Shown piece after piece: positions 16,283 through 24,736 of a stretch of DNA of 64,000 nucleotides (within the stretch, counting starts at the first letter, position 1; the number at the start of each line of letters is the position of its first letter). A program made the translations under genes and the position numbers. This stretch comes from Lachnospiraceae bacterium (lineage in GTDB: Bacteria > Bacillota > Clostridia > Lachnospirales > Lachnospiraceae): positions 1 through 64,000 of the forward strand of contig JAFTVH010000052.1 of assembly GCA_017465845.1 (NCBI GenBank). The letters run 5' to 3'. The notes beneath the pieces are model-generated. The model saw only the letters and a program-made list of their open reading frames with translations. It made no database searches and was not told the origin of the DNA.

Positions 16283-16930
16283 ATGGAAGAGAAAGAGATA
16301 TCACAGGCGGTCATTGGGCGATTGCCCAGGTATTTTCGTTATCTGGGTGATTTGAAGGACGAGGGCGTTGAGAGAATCTCCTCACAGGAGTTAAGTGAAC
16401 TGATGAAGGTAACAGCATCGCAGATTCGTCAGGACTTTAATAATTTTGGCGGTTTTGGCCAGCAGGGATATGGTTACAATGTAGAATTTCTGTATAATGA
16501 GATCGGCAGAATACTTGGTCTGGATCAGACACATCATTTTATCATTATAGGCGCAGGAAATTTAGGACAGGCGCTGGGAAATTATCTGAATTTTGAGAGA
16601 CGCGGTTTTATTTTCAGTGGAATCTTTGATAAGAATCCGGAACTGGTAGGCAAGGATGTCAGGGGCATCAAAGTACAGCCTATGGAAAATATGGAGCAGT
16701 TTGTCAGGGAGAATGATATTGATATTGCTGTGCTGACGATTCCGAAGGCAAGTGCCCTGGAGGTGTCAGAGAGGCTGGTACAGTACGGCATTAAGGCGTT
16801 CTGGAATTTTGCACATGTGGATCTGCCTGTTCCGGAAGGAATTCAGGTGGAAAATGTACATTTGTCAGACAGCCTGATGAAGCTTTCTTATAACATCAGT
16901 CGTTATAAGAAAGAGCGTGAAGAAAAATAG
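16283..16930 (+). CDS. rex: Redox-sensing transcriptional repressor Rex
   Basis: A 215-residue regulator. The N-terminal winged helix (residues about 10-80) includes LPRYFRYLGDL and the recognition region SQIRQDFNNFGGFGQQGYGY, both typical of Rex. The C-terminal Rossmann domain has IIGAGNLGQALGNYL (about 90) for NAD(H), with FSGIFDKNPE following, and ends in a swapped helix. Rex binds DNA when NAD+ is high and releases it when NADH rises, controlling fermentation genes. It is monocistronic here, with a consensus promoter and its own terminator. No full Rex operator was seen in its upstream region. Confidence 0.95.
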   Translation: MEEKEISQAVIGRLPRYFRYLGDLKDEGVERISSQELSELMKVTASQIRQDFNNFGGFGQQGYGYNVEFLYNEIGRILGLDQTHHFIIIGAGNLGQALGNYLNFERRGFIFSGIFDKNPELVGKDVRGIKVQPMENMEQFVRENDIDIAVLTIPKASALEVSERLVQYGIKAFWNFAHVDLPVPEGIQVENVHLSDSLMKLSYNISRYKKEREEK

Positions 16931-16941
16931 TTGCTAAGCTG

Positions 16942-16966
16942 AGACTGTTCTTTGGAGCAGTCTTTT
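16942..16966 (+). terminator. Terminator of rex
   Basis: AGACTGTTC (16942-16950) pairs with GAGCAGTCT (16955-16963), with one wobble and a four-base loop, and is followed by TTT. It lies 11 bases after the rex stop codon. Confidence 0.75.
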
Positions 16967-16996
16967 CCTTATGTGTCGGAAATAAAAGGAGTAATT

Positions 16997-18499
16997 ATGG
17001 AATATCTGGTAACAGCAGAAGAGATGAAACGTTATGATGCTGTAACAATCGAGCAAATCGGTATACCCTCCCTTGTTTTGATGGAAAGGGCATCATTATC
17101 CGTATATGAAGAAATACAGGCGGCTAAGCTGTCTGGCCAAAAGAAGAGGGTTCTGATCTTGGTCGGCTGTGGGAACAACGGTGCAGATGGTCTGGCGCTT
17201 GCCAGGATGCTTTCTTCCGGATTCCAGGTAGAAGTAGTGATACTGGGAAATCAGGAGAAGGCAACTGAGGAGTGGAAGATCCAGTACGAAATATTGCGGC
17301 ATTTTCCCGTTAGGACAGGACGCAAAACGTTGGCAACGGAATATGATATTTTAATAGATGCGATATTTGGAGTAGGGTTGTCCAGAGAAGTGTCCGGTGA
17401 GTATGCGGAGATGATTGAATGGTTCAATCAGGCAGAAGGTTGGAAAATAGCAGTAGATGTACCGAGTGGAATCCATTCTGATACGGGCAGGATCATGGGA
17501 TGTGCAGTGAAAGTTGATCTCACAGTTTGCTTTGCCTTCGGCAAGAGAGGATTGTTCTATTATCCGGGATGTGAATATGCCGGAAAAGTGGTGATTAAGG
17601 ATATCGGCATTGGGAAAGAAGCTTTTGAAGGGAAAATCCCTGGTATGTTCCGGTATACGGAGAAAATAGGAGAATTGCTTCCCATCAGGCAAAATGATGG
17701 AAATAAAGGGACTTTCGGAAAAGTGCTTTTGGCAGCAGGAACCCGGAATATGGCAGGTGCCGCTGTGCTTTCGGCAAAGAGCTGCTATCGTGTGGGAGCA
17801 GGTATGGTGAAAGTACTTACGCCGGAATGTAACAGAGTGATTCTTCAGACCGCTGTGCCGGAAGCTTTGCTTGCAACATCACTACCGGAGGCGGTTTCGG
17901 AAGAAAAGAAGCAATTCCTGCAGTGGGCGGATGTGCTTGCCATAGGACCCGGACTGGGAACTGATGAAAGGGCTTATCAGATACTGTACACCTTTCTGAA
18001 GGAGAGCAGACTGCCGATGGTGATAGATGCCGATGGTCTGAATCTGCTTTCCCGGCATGAGGAATTGCTGGAGTTAATGAGGGAGCAGGGCATGGCAGGA
18101 AGAGAGTTTGTTCTGACCCCCCATGTTGGTGAACTTGCCAGACTATGCAAAACCACTATAGATAAAGTAAAAGATTCACTGTTAGAAACATCTTTAAGCC
18201 TTGCACAGAAGCTGAATTGTGTTATAGTTAGTAAAGATGCAAGGACGCTGGTATGTAAGAATGGAGAACCTGTGTGCATGAATACTGTAGGTAACAGTGG
18301 TATGGCTGTAGCAGGTAGTGGTGATGTCCTGACAGGAATTATCGCCGGATTAATAGCACAGGGAGTAAATACATGGAAAGCTGCAACGTTAGGGGTCTAT
18401 CTGCATGGATTGGCTGGAGATGTGGCAGCTGACAGATTGGGACGATATGGAATGACAGCCTGTGACCTTGCGGAGGTTGTGGCAGAAGTAACAAAATGA
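16997..18499 (+). CDS. nnr: Bifunctional NAD(P)H-hydrate epimerase/dehydratase
   Basis: A 500-residue repair enzyme with two domains. The YjeF_N epimerase (about 1-215) includes LVGCGNNGADGLALARML and AVDVPSGIHSDTG. The ribokinase-like dehydratase (about 225-500) includes ADVLAIGPGLGTD, TPHVGELARL and NSGMAVAGSGDVLTGIIAGL, the ATP/ADP and catalytic Asp region. Together they convert damaged S- and R-NAD(P)H hydrates back to NAD(P)H. The start at ATG 16997 follows AAAAGGAG; an upstream in-frame start lies inside the rex terminator and is rejected. It heads a unit with alr 31 bases downstream, a pairing also seen in other Firmicutes. Confidence 0.93.
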   Translation: MEYLVTAEEMKRYDAVTIEQIGIPSLVLMERASLSVYEEIQAAKLSGQKKRVLILVGCGNNGADGLALARMLSSGFQVEVVILGNQEKATEEWKIQYEILRHFPVRTGRKTLATEYDILIDAIFGVGLSREVSGEYAEMIEWFNQAEGWKIAVDVPSGIHSDTGRIMGCAVKVDLTVCFAFGKRGLFYYPGCEYAGKVVIKDIGIGKEAFEGKIPGMFRYTEKIGELLPIRQNDGNKGTFGKVLLAAGTRNMAGAAVLSAKSCYRVGAGMVKVLTPECNRVILQTAVPEALLATSLPEAVSEEKKQFLQWADVLAIGPGLGTDERAYQILYTFLKESRLPMVIDADGLNLLSRHEELLELMREQGMAGREFVLTPHVGELARLCKTTIDKVKDSLLETSLSLAQKLNCVIVSKDARTLVCKNGEPVCMNTVGNSGMAVAGSGDVLTGIIAGLIAQGVNTWKAATLGVYLHGLAGDVAADRLGRYGMTACDLAEVVAEVTK

Positions 18500-18530
18500 A
18501 CTGTCACTGGAAAGGTGGAAGAAACAGATT

Positions 18531-19721
18531 ATGCAGTTGGAAGACATAAGAGAGCGGGAATTTCAAAGAGTATATGCTCAGGTGGATTTGGATGCTATTA
18601 CAGAAAATATCGTGAATATAAATGGTAATACCAATCCTCATACAAAGCTGCTGGCAGTTATCAAGACAGACGGCTATGGACACGGCAGTGTTCCCATAGC
18701 CAGATGTTTGGAGAAATTTGATTTCATGTATGGTTATGCTGTTGCCACCGTGGAAGAGGCTGTTATTTTACGGAAAGCAGGTATTTCATTACCAATCTTA
18801 ATATTGGGATATACTTTCCCTTACAGCTATGAAGAACTGATTAGGGAAGATATCAGACCTGCAGTATTTCGAAACGATATGCTCAGGGAACTTTCCAAAG
18901 CTGCTGAGAAAGCAGGAAAAACAGCTAAAGTACATATTAAAATTGATACAGGTATGAGCCGTATCGGCATTTCACCGGATGATGCAGGACTGAATTTTGT
19001 AAAAGAAGCAATGGAGACACCGGGAATTGAAATTGAAGGCATCTTTACACATTTTGCCAGAGCAGATGAGACTGATAAGTCCAGTGCATTAAAGCAGCTT
19101 GAAGTCTTTCAGTCGTTTATCGGGCGAATTGAAAAGGAATTGGGACTTATAATTCCTGTAAAGCATTGTTCCAACAGTGCGGGCATCGTGGAAATGCCCC
19201 AGGCGAATATGGATTTGGTGAGACCGGGTATCATATTATATGGTCTGCGGCCATCGGACGAAGTAAGTCGTGAAATTATTTCTTTGCGTCCGGCACTGTC
19301 TCTGCATAGTCATGTGGTGTATGTGAAAGATATTTTTCCGGGACAGAGTGTCAGTTATGGAGGCACTTTTACGGCACTGCACAAGATGCGGATAGCAACG
19401 ATTCCTGTGGGATACGGTGACGGATATCCCAGAATGCTTTCCGGGAAAGGCTATGTACTGATTCACGGCAAAAAAGCTCCCATTCTCGGCCGGGTATGTA
19501 TGGATCAGTTTATGGTAGATGTTACAGATATCACAGGCGTGAAGGAAGGAGATTCTGTAACGTTGATCGGTACGGATGGTGAAGAGACGATTACAGCTGA
19601 ACTTCTTGGAGAGCTGTCCGGAAGATTTAATTATGAACTGGTGTGTGATTTAGGGAGGCGGATTCCCAGAGTCTATATACAGGATGGAAAAATTGTGGAA
19701 ATCAGAGCACCTTATGCGTAG
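18531..19721 (+). CDS. alr: Alanine racemase
   Basis: A 396-residue PLP enzyme making D-alanine for peptidoglycan. The PLP lysine lies in AVIKTDGYGHG (about residue 45), the phosphate-binding region is RPGIILYG, and the second catalytic Tyr is in QSVSYGGTFTA (about 276). IPVGYGDGYPR and GRVCMDQFMVDVT complete the C-terminal beta domain. AAAGGTGG precedes the ATG. The N-terminal about 12 residues are an extra charged extension. It is probably cotranscribed with nnr. A MazF-type gene follows, recalling the Bacillus alr-ndoAI-ndoA order, but without the antitoxin. Confidence 0.95.
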   Translation: MQLEDIREREFQRVYAQVDLDAITENIVNINGNTNPHTKLLAVIKTDGYGHGSVPIARCLEKFDFMYGYAVATVEEAVILRKAGISLPILILGYTFPYSYEELIREDIRPAVFRNDMLRELSKAAEKAGKTAKVHIKIDTGMSRIGISPDDAGLNFVKEAMETPGIEIEGIFTHFARADETDKSSALKQLEVFQSFIGRIEKELGLIIPVKHCSNSAGIVEMPQANMDLVRPGIILYGLRPSDEVSREIISLRPALSLHSHVVYVKDIFPGQSVSYGGTFTALHKMRIATIPVGYGDGYPRMLSGKGYVLIHGKKAPILGRVCMDQFMVDVTDITGVKEGDSVTLIGTDGEETITAELLGELSGRFNYELVCDLGRRIPRVYIQDGKIVEIRAPYA

Positions 19722-19725
19722 TTAA

Positions 19726-19755
19726 TTGAATACCTTCAGATAAACTGGCTATACT
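19726..19755 (+). promoter_or_regulatory. Possible promoter of the mazF gene
   Basis: TTGAAT (19726-19731), 18 bases, then TATACT (19750-19755), located between alr and the mazF-type gene. Reasonable match to a housekeeping promoter; it would let the toxin-like gene be transcribed alone. Confidence 0.45.
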
Positions 19756-19784
19756 ATTACCAGATTTTGAAGAAGGAGATCGTT

Positions 19785-20126
19785 ATGAGAAGAGGAGATG
19801 TATATTACGCAGATTTGAGACCGGTAATCGGTTCAGAACAAGGAGGCATCAGGCCGGTACTGATCATTCAGAATGATATCGGCAACAGACACAGCCCCAC
19901 CGTAATCTGCGCAGCTATTACCTCCAAGATGAATAAGGCGAAGCTGCCTACCCATATTGAATTAAATGCGATGCTTTACGACATGGATAAGGATTCTGTC
20001 GTGCTCTTAGAGCAGCTCAGAACCATAGACAAGAAACGTTTGAAAGATAAGGTCTGCCATCTGGATGGAGAAATCATGGAAAAGGTGAACAAGGCCTTGA
20101 AAATCAGTCTGGAACTGGATACATAA
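19785..20126 (+). CDS. MazF/PemK-type endoribonuclease (EndoA-like)
   Basis: A 113-residue protein starting [20 protein letters not shown], with [12 protein letters not shown] and [11 protein letters not shown], the conserved active-site loops of the MazF/NdoA family (Arg and Thr of the catalytic pair). ATG 19785 follows AGAAGGAG at a good distance; an in-frame ATG six codons earlier overlaps that site. The enzyme cuts single-stranded mRNA at short sequences. In Bacillus the antitoxin gene lies between alr and this gene; here the 63-base gap after alr has no room for one. The partner may be encoded elsewhere, or the toxin may be tamed. Confidence 0.9.
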   Translation: MRRGDVYYADLRPVIGSEQGGIRPVLIIQNDIGNRHSPTVICAAITSKMNKAKLPTHIELNAMLYDMDKDSVVLLEQLRTIDKKRLKDKVCHLDGEIMEKVNKALKISLELDT

Positions 20127-20135
20127 CGACAGTTC

Positions 20136-20164
20136 TTGACGTTTTCTGTATGAAATGTTATATT
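20136..20164 (+). promoter_or_regulatory. Promoter of the CNNM-family gene
   Basis: TTGACG (20136-20141), 17 bases, TATATT (20159-20164), located 64 bases before the ATG at 20228. Confidence 0.55.
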
Positions 20165-20227
20165 TAGGTAATAAAGAAATAAATTGTAATAAGTGTTGTT
20201 GGTTGGACAACGGAAACGGAGGAAAAA

Positions 20228-21637
20228 ATGGACGATGACAGTGGGCCTACTGCCAGTATTATTTTCTTTAGCGTATTAGTATTAATTGATATGTTTTTCT
20301 ATGGATTCAGTTCGGCGATTACCTCGTTGAATGAGAAAGAGATAGAAAGGAAAGCTGAAGAGGAAAATGATAAGAAATCTCAAAAGCTTGTGAAGATAAT
20401 CGGCAATCCGGCCAGATATGTCAACACGTTACAAGTGGTTGTATCCCTGATTCATATTATCGTGGGAGCATTTTATGTGGGAATCTGGAGTAAGAGCATT
20501 GACGATTCCCTAAAATTACTGGTTGCGAACAATTTGAAGAATCTGAATATTCCCGGAGAGGTGATATCAGGAGTCGCAATGGTGCTTACTGTGGTGATTA
20601 TTCTGTACATATTACTGACCTTTGGAGTTTTACTGCCAAAGAAGATAGCAGCGCGTGTCTCTGAGAAATGGGCGTATTACTGTGTGAATCAGGTCTATTT
20701 CATCATTACTGCATTGCTGCCTTTGACAGGTCTCATCTCTGCGACTGCCAATTTAGTGCTGCGCCTGTTTGGTGCACATGGCGGTGATGATGAGAATGAT
20801 GTGACGGAAGAAGAAATCATCAGCATGGTCAATGAAGGTCATGAACAGGGGATCATTCAGGCCAGTGAAGCCCGGATGATCAATAATATCTTTGAATATG
20901 GTGATAAAGAAGCTCAGGATATTATGACCCACCGCAACAGCATTATCGGGGTAGACGGTAATATGCTCTTAAAAGATGTGATTCCTTTTATTTTATCGGA
21001 AAATAACAGCCGATATCCGGTCTATGAAGAGAACATCGACCACATCATCGGTATCCTGCATCTGAAAGATGCCATGAGGTTTCATCGGGAAGAAGGGAAT
21101 ATGGAACTTCCGATCAGGGACATTACAGGTCTTTTAAGGGAGCCGCATTTTGTGCCCCAGACAAAGAATATTGATGAGCTTTTTAAGGACATGCAGTCCG
21201 AAAAGCTGCAGATGGTCATTGTTATTGATGAATATGGTCAGACAGACGGTCTGGTAGCCATGGAGGATATTCTGGAAGAAATCGTCGGTAATATTATGGA
21301 TGAATACGACGAGGATACGGAGTATATCGAAGAAAAGAGCGAAAATGAGTTCATCATTGAAGGTAAGACGCCGTTAGAAGAACTGGAAGAGAAATTTGAT
21401 ATTTCTTTTGAGGAAGAAGAATTTGAGACACTGAACGGTTTCCTGATCTCGAAGCTGGATCGTATTCCTGAGGAGGACGAGCAATTTGATGTGGATGTTC
21501 AGGGTTATAATTTCAAGATTCTGAAAGTAGAGAATAAAATGATTGCCAGCGTTCTGGTGACGAAACTTCCGGAAGCAGTTAAGGAAGAGGCAGGGGAGGC
21601 GGATGAGAAAGTCTCTCTTGAAGAAAAGAGCAAATAG
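20228..21637 (+). CDS. CNNM/CorC-type CBS-domain membrane protein
   Basis: A 469-residue protein of the group often called hemolysin C-like. The N-terminal CNNM domain (about 1-180) has three to four membrane helices. A CBS pair (about 205-325) includes DIMTHRNSIIGVDG and later MVIVIDEYGQTDGLVAMEDI, and a C-terminal CorC_HlyC domain (about 345-440) includes TLNGFLISKLDRIPEE. Related proteins export magnesium or protect against excess divalent cations. The last about 20 residues are acidic. GGAGG precedes the ATG. It is a single-gene unit with its own promoter. Confidence 0.88.
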   Translation: MDDDSGPTASIIFFSVLVLIDMFFYGFSSAITSLNEKEIERKAEEENDKKSQKLVKIIGNPARYVNTLQVVVSLIHIIVGAFYVGIWSKSIDDSLKLLVANNLKNLNIPGEVISGVAMVLTVVIILYILLTFGVLLPKKIAARVSEKWAYYCVNQVYFIITALLPLTGLISATANLVLRLFGAHGGDDENDVTEEEIISMVNEGHEQGIIQASEARMINNIFEYGDKEAQDIMTHRNSIIGVDGNMLLKDVIPFILSENNSRYPVYEENIDHIIGILHLKDAMRFHREEGNMELPIRDITGLLREPHFVPQTKNIDELFKDMQSEKLQMVIVIDEYGQTDGLVAMEDILEEIVGNIMDEYDEDTEYIEEKSENEFIIEGKTPLEELEEKFDISFEEEEFETLNGFLISKLDRIPEEDEQFDVDVQGYNFKILKVENKMIASVLVTKLPEAVKEEAGEADEKVSLEEKSK

Positions 21638-21646
21638 TGCTATGAT
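21618..21646 (+). promoter_or_regulatory. Promoter of the yebC-type gene
   Basis: TTGAAG (21618-21623), 17 bases, TATGAT (21641-21646), overlapping the end of the upstream gene and 73 bases before ATG 21719. Confidence 0.5.
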
Positions 21647-21718
21647 ACTTAGGATATTTTATTGTTCCGACGGTTGTCGGGCGGTATAGGAATTGGAAGA
21701 AAAAAGGAGTAATCAATT

Positions 21719-22447
21719 ATGTCAGGACATTCAAAGTTTGCTAATATTAAGCATAAAAAGGAGAAAAATGATGCCGCTAAGGGTAAGATATTTACCATTA
21801 TCGGTAGAGAAATTGCTGTAGCTGTAAAAGAGGGCGGTCCCGATCCGGCTAATAACTTTAAATTAGCTACTGTAATCGCCAAGGCAAAGGCCAACAACAT
21901 GCCAAATGATACCATTGAACGTGGTATTAAGAAGGCTGCAGGAGATGTAGGCAATGTAAACTACGAATATGTTACTTATGAAGGCTACGGTCCTAACGGT
22001 ATCGCAATCATCGTTGATGCACTGACCGATAATAAGAATCGTACCGCGGCTAACGTGAGAAGCGCATTTACCAAAGGACAGGGTAATGTAGGTACTCCCG
22101 GCTGTGTATCCTTTATGTTCGATAAGAAGGGGCAGATCATCATTGACAAAGAAGAATGCGATATGGAAGCAGACGATCTGATGATGATGGCACTGGATGC
22201 AGGAGCAGAGGATTTTTCAGAGGAAGAGGACAGCTTTGAAGTGCTGACCGATCCTGACAGCTTTGATATGGTAAGAGAGGCTCTGGAGAAAGAAGGCATT
22301 CCTATGATGAGTGCTGAGGTTACTATGATTCCTCAGAATTATGTATCACTTACCGATGAGACTGCTGTTAAGAATCTGCAGAAGACTCTGGACCTTCTGG
22401 ATGATGACGATGATGTTCAGGCAGTATATCATAACTGGGATGAATAA
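21719..22447 (+). CDS. YebC/PmpR family protein
   Basis: A 242-residue protein starting [22 protein letters not shown], the hallmark N-terminus of the YebC family (TACO1-like). The conserved [21 protein letters not shown] and the acidic middle and C-terminal domains are complete. Members act as transcription regulators in some bacteria and help ribosomes through difficult sequences such as proline runs. AAAAGGAG lies before the start. It is separated from metY by only 42 bases, so the two may be cotranscribed. Confidence 0.92.
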   Translation: MSGHSKFANIKHKKEKNDAAKGKIFTIIGREIAVAVKEGGPDPANNFKLATVIAKAKANNMPNDTIERGIKKAAGDVGNVNYEYVTYEGYGPNGIAIIVDALTDNKNRTAANVRSAFTKGQGNVGTPGCVSFMFDKKGQIIIDKEECDMEADDLMMMALDAGAEDFSEEEDSFEVLTDPDSFDMVREALEKEGIPMMSAEVTMIPQNYVSLTDETAVKNLQKTLDLLDDDDDVQAVYHNWDE

Positions 22448-22489
22448 ATAATATTACAATCGGGATATTTCAAAAGGAGAACAGTACAA

Positions 22490-23773
22490 ATGGCAAATCA
22501 GTGGAAACAGGAAACAGTTTGTGTGCAGTCAGGATGGAAACCGGCAAACGGACAACCCCGAGTACTTCCAATCATTCAGAGTACAACCTATAAATACGAA
22601 ACATCAGAACAGATGGGAAGGCTGTTCGATCTTGAGGAAAGCGGCTATTTTTATACGAGACTACAGAATCCTACTAATGACTATGTGGCACAGAAAATCT
22701 GCGAACTGGAGGGAGGCGTAGCCGCCATGCTGACAAGTTCAGGGCAGGCAGCCAACTATTATGCAGTATTCAATATCTGTGAAGCAGGCGGACATGTAAT
22801 TATGTCTTCTACTGTATATGGCGGTACTTTTAATCTGCTGACCGTAACAATGAAAAAAATGGGTATTGAGTGCACCGTTGTAGATCCGGATATGTCCGAG
22901 GAAGAATTGAATAAAGCTTTCCGTCCTAATACCAAGTGCGTGGTTGCTGAGACTATTGCGAATCCTGCTCTCGTGGTACTTGATATCGAGAAGTTTGCCA
23001 AGATTGCTCATGCGCATGGTGTGCCTTTAATCGTGGATAATACCTTTGCGACTCCTATCAACTGCAGACCCTTTGAGTGGGGAGCAGATATCGTGACCCA
23101 TTCCACCACAAAATACATGGACGGACATGCTATGTGTGTAGGAGGAGCCATTGTGGATTCCGGTAATTTTGACTGGGAGAAGTATGCTGATAAATTCCCG
23201 GGACTTACCACTCCCGATGAATCCTATCACGGAATTACTTATACTAAGAAATTCGGCAAGGCTGCCTATATTACCAAGGCAACTTCACAGCTGATGAGAG
23301 ACCTGGGTTCCATCCAGTCTCCTCAGAATGCTTTCCTTTTGAATGTAGGTCTTGAGACATTACCTCTTCGTATGGAGAGACATTGCTATAATGCACAGAA
23401 GGTGGCTGAATATTTGGAAGAACACAACAAGGTTGAATGGGTATTTTATCCCGGCCTTAAGAGTAACAAATATTATGGGCTAGCGCAGAAATATATGCCT
23501 AACGGTACATGTGGCGTTATCTCCTTTGGTCTTAAGGGCGGAAGAGCAGCTGCAGAATCACTGATGGATAAACTGAAGATGGCAGCTATTGTAACTCATG
23601 TGGCTGATGCCAGAACCTGTGTCCTTCATCCTGCAAGCCATACTCACAGGCAGATGTCCGATGAGCAGCTGGTAGAAGCAGGTGTTGCACCTGATTTGAT
23701 CCGTTTCTCAGTAGGAATTGAGCATGTTGATGATATCATTGCCGATCTGGAGCAGGCATTGGAAAGTATTTAA
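22490..23773 (+). CDS. metY: O-acetylhomoserine sulfhydrylase-type PLP enzyme
   Basis: A 427-residue member of the Cys/Met metabolism PLP family. It makes homocysteine from O-acetylhomoserine and sulfide. YFYTRLQNPTND carries the phosphate-contacting Tyr/Arg, SSGQAANYY the phosphate loop, and HSTTKYMDGH the PLP lysine (about residue 208). The insertion GNFDWEKYADKFPGLTTPD and the length point to the sulfhydrylase rather than cystathionine synthase or lyase. AAAAGGAG precedes the start. A glycosyltransferase gene follows within 15 bases. No S-box or T-box leader was seen in the 42-base upstream gap. Confidence 0.9.
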   Translation: MANQWKQETVCVQSGWKPANGQPRVLPIIQSTTYKYETSEQMGRLFDLEESGYFYTRLQNPTNDYVAQKICELEGGVAAMLTSSGQAANYYAVFNICEAGGHVIMSSTVYGGTFNLLTVTMKKMGIECTVVDPDMSEEELNKAFRPNTKCVVAETIANPALVVLDIEKFAKIAHAHGVPLIVDNTFATPINCRPFEWGADIVTHSTTKYMDGHAMCVGGAIVDSGNFDWEKYADKFPGLTTPDESYHGITYTKKFGKAAYITKATSQLMRDLGSIQSPQNAFLLNVGLETLPLRMERHCYNAQKVAEYLEEHNKVEWVFYPGLKSNKYYGLAQKYMPNGTCGVISFGLKGGRAAAESLMDKLKMAAIVTHVADARTCVLHPASHTHRQMSDEQLVEAGVAPDLIRFSVGIEHVDDIIADLEQALESI

Positions 23774-23788
23774 AGTAGGAGGAGCTTC

Positions 23789-24730
23789 ATGGATAAACTT
23801 GCAATCGTAGTTCCCTGTTATAATGAAGAAGAGGTTTTGAAGATCGCATCAGAAGCCTTAAGAGGTACTCTCGATGACTTGATTGCGAAGAAAAAAATTG
23901 CGGAGGACAGTTTTATTCTGTTCGTAAATGACGGCAGTAAAGATCGTACCTGGGAGTTGATTGAAGAAGAGCATCAGGCATATCCTGTGCAGGTCAGAGG
24001 GGTAAAGCTGGCAGGTAATGTAGGCCATCAGTTTGCTTTGACGGCAGGCCTGATTACAGCTAAGGACATGAGTGATGTGACGGTGTCCATTGATGCGGAC
24101 CTTCAGGATGATGTAACGGTAATAGAAGAGATGATCGATAAGTTCCATGATGGGAATGATATTGTCTATGGCGTTCGTAAGGAGCGAAAGACAGATACTT
24201 TCTTTAAGCGAACCACTGCTCAGGGATTTTATAAGATAATGGCCGCCATGGGAGTCAAGACAGTATATAATCATGCGGATTTTCGCCTGATGTCCAAGCG
24301 TGCTGTAGAGCAGTTCTCACAGTATAAGGAGACCAACTTATTCCTTCGCGGTATGATGCCGCTCATCGGATATCAGACAGACAGCGTATATTATGACCGT
24401 AAAGAGAGGGTGGCAGGGGAATCCAAATATCCTTTAAAAAAGATGCTGGCGTTGGCATTTAACGGTATTTCTTCTTTCAGTGTCAAGCCAATCAGTCTGA
24501 TTCTGGGATTGGGATTGTTTATTATCGCATGCTCCATACTGGCCGCTGTATATGCATTTATTTCTTATTTTACCGGACATGTGGTGCAGGGATGGACATC
24601 ATTGATTCTTTCCATCTGGTTCCTGGGAGGCCTGCAATTGCTGGCCATTGGCCTTGTGGGACAGTATATTGGAAAGATTTACATTGAAGTGAAACACAGA
24701 CCGAGATACAATATCGAGAAAGTGCTGTAA
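23789..24730 (+). CDS. GT2 glycosyltransferase with two C-terminal membrane helices
   Basis: A 313-residue enzyme of the DPM1/GtrB type. The GT-A domain (about 1-220) has VVPCYNEEEVL, FVNDGSKDRTW and SIDADLQDD, the nucleotide-sugar and metal motifs. Two long hydrophobic helices (about 232-262 and 268-295) anchor it in the membrane. Such enzymes load a sugar onto undecaprenyl phosphate on the inner face of the membrane for later transfer outside. AGGAGG lies before the ATG. The gene after it, six bases downstream, encodes a polytopic protein likely to use the lipid-linked sugar. Confidence 0.88.
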   Translation: MDKLAIVVPCYNEEEVLKIASEALRGTLDDLIAKKKIAEDSFILFVNDGSKDRTWELIEEEHQAYPVQVRGVKLAGNVGHQFALTAGLITAKDMSDVTVSIDADLQDDVTVIEEMIDKFHDGNDIVYGVRKERKTDTFFKRTTAQGFYKIMAAMGVKTVYNHADFRLMSKRAVEQFSQYKETNLFLRGMMPLIGYQTDSVYYDRKERVAGESKYPLKKMLALAFNGISSFSVKPISLILGLGLFIIACSILAAVYAFISYFTGHVVQGWTSLILSIWFLGGLQLLAIGLVGQYIGKIYIEVKHRPRYNIEKVL

Positions 24731-24736
24731 GAAAAG

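Noticed and set aside
16952..16996. Earlier start for nnr
   Set aside because: These codons overlap the rex terminator stem, and ATG 16997 has a strong ribosome site.
22448..22489. SAM or T-box riboswitch before metY
   Set aside because: Only 42 bases separate it from yebC, too short for either and without their motifs.
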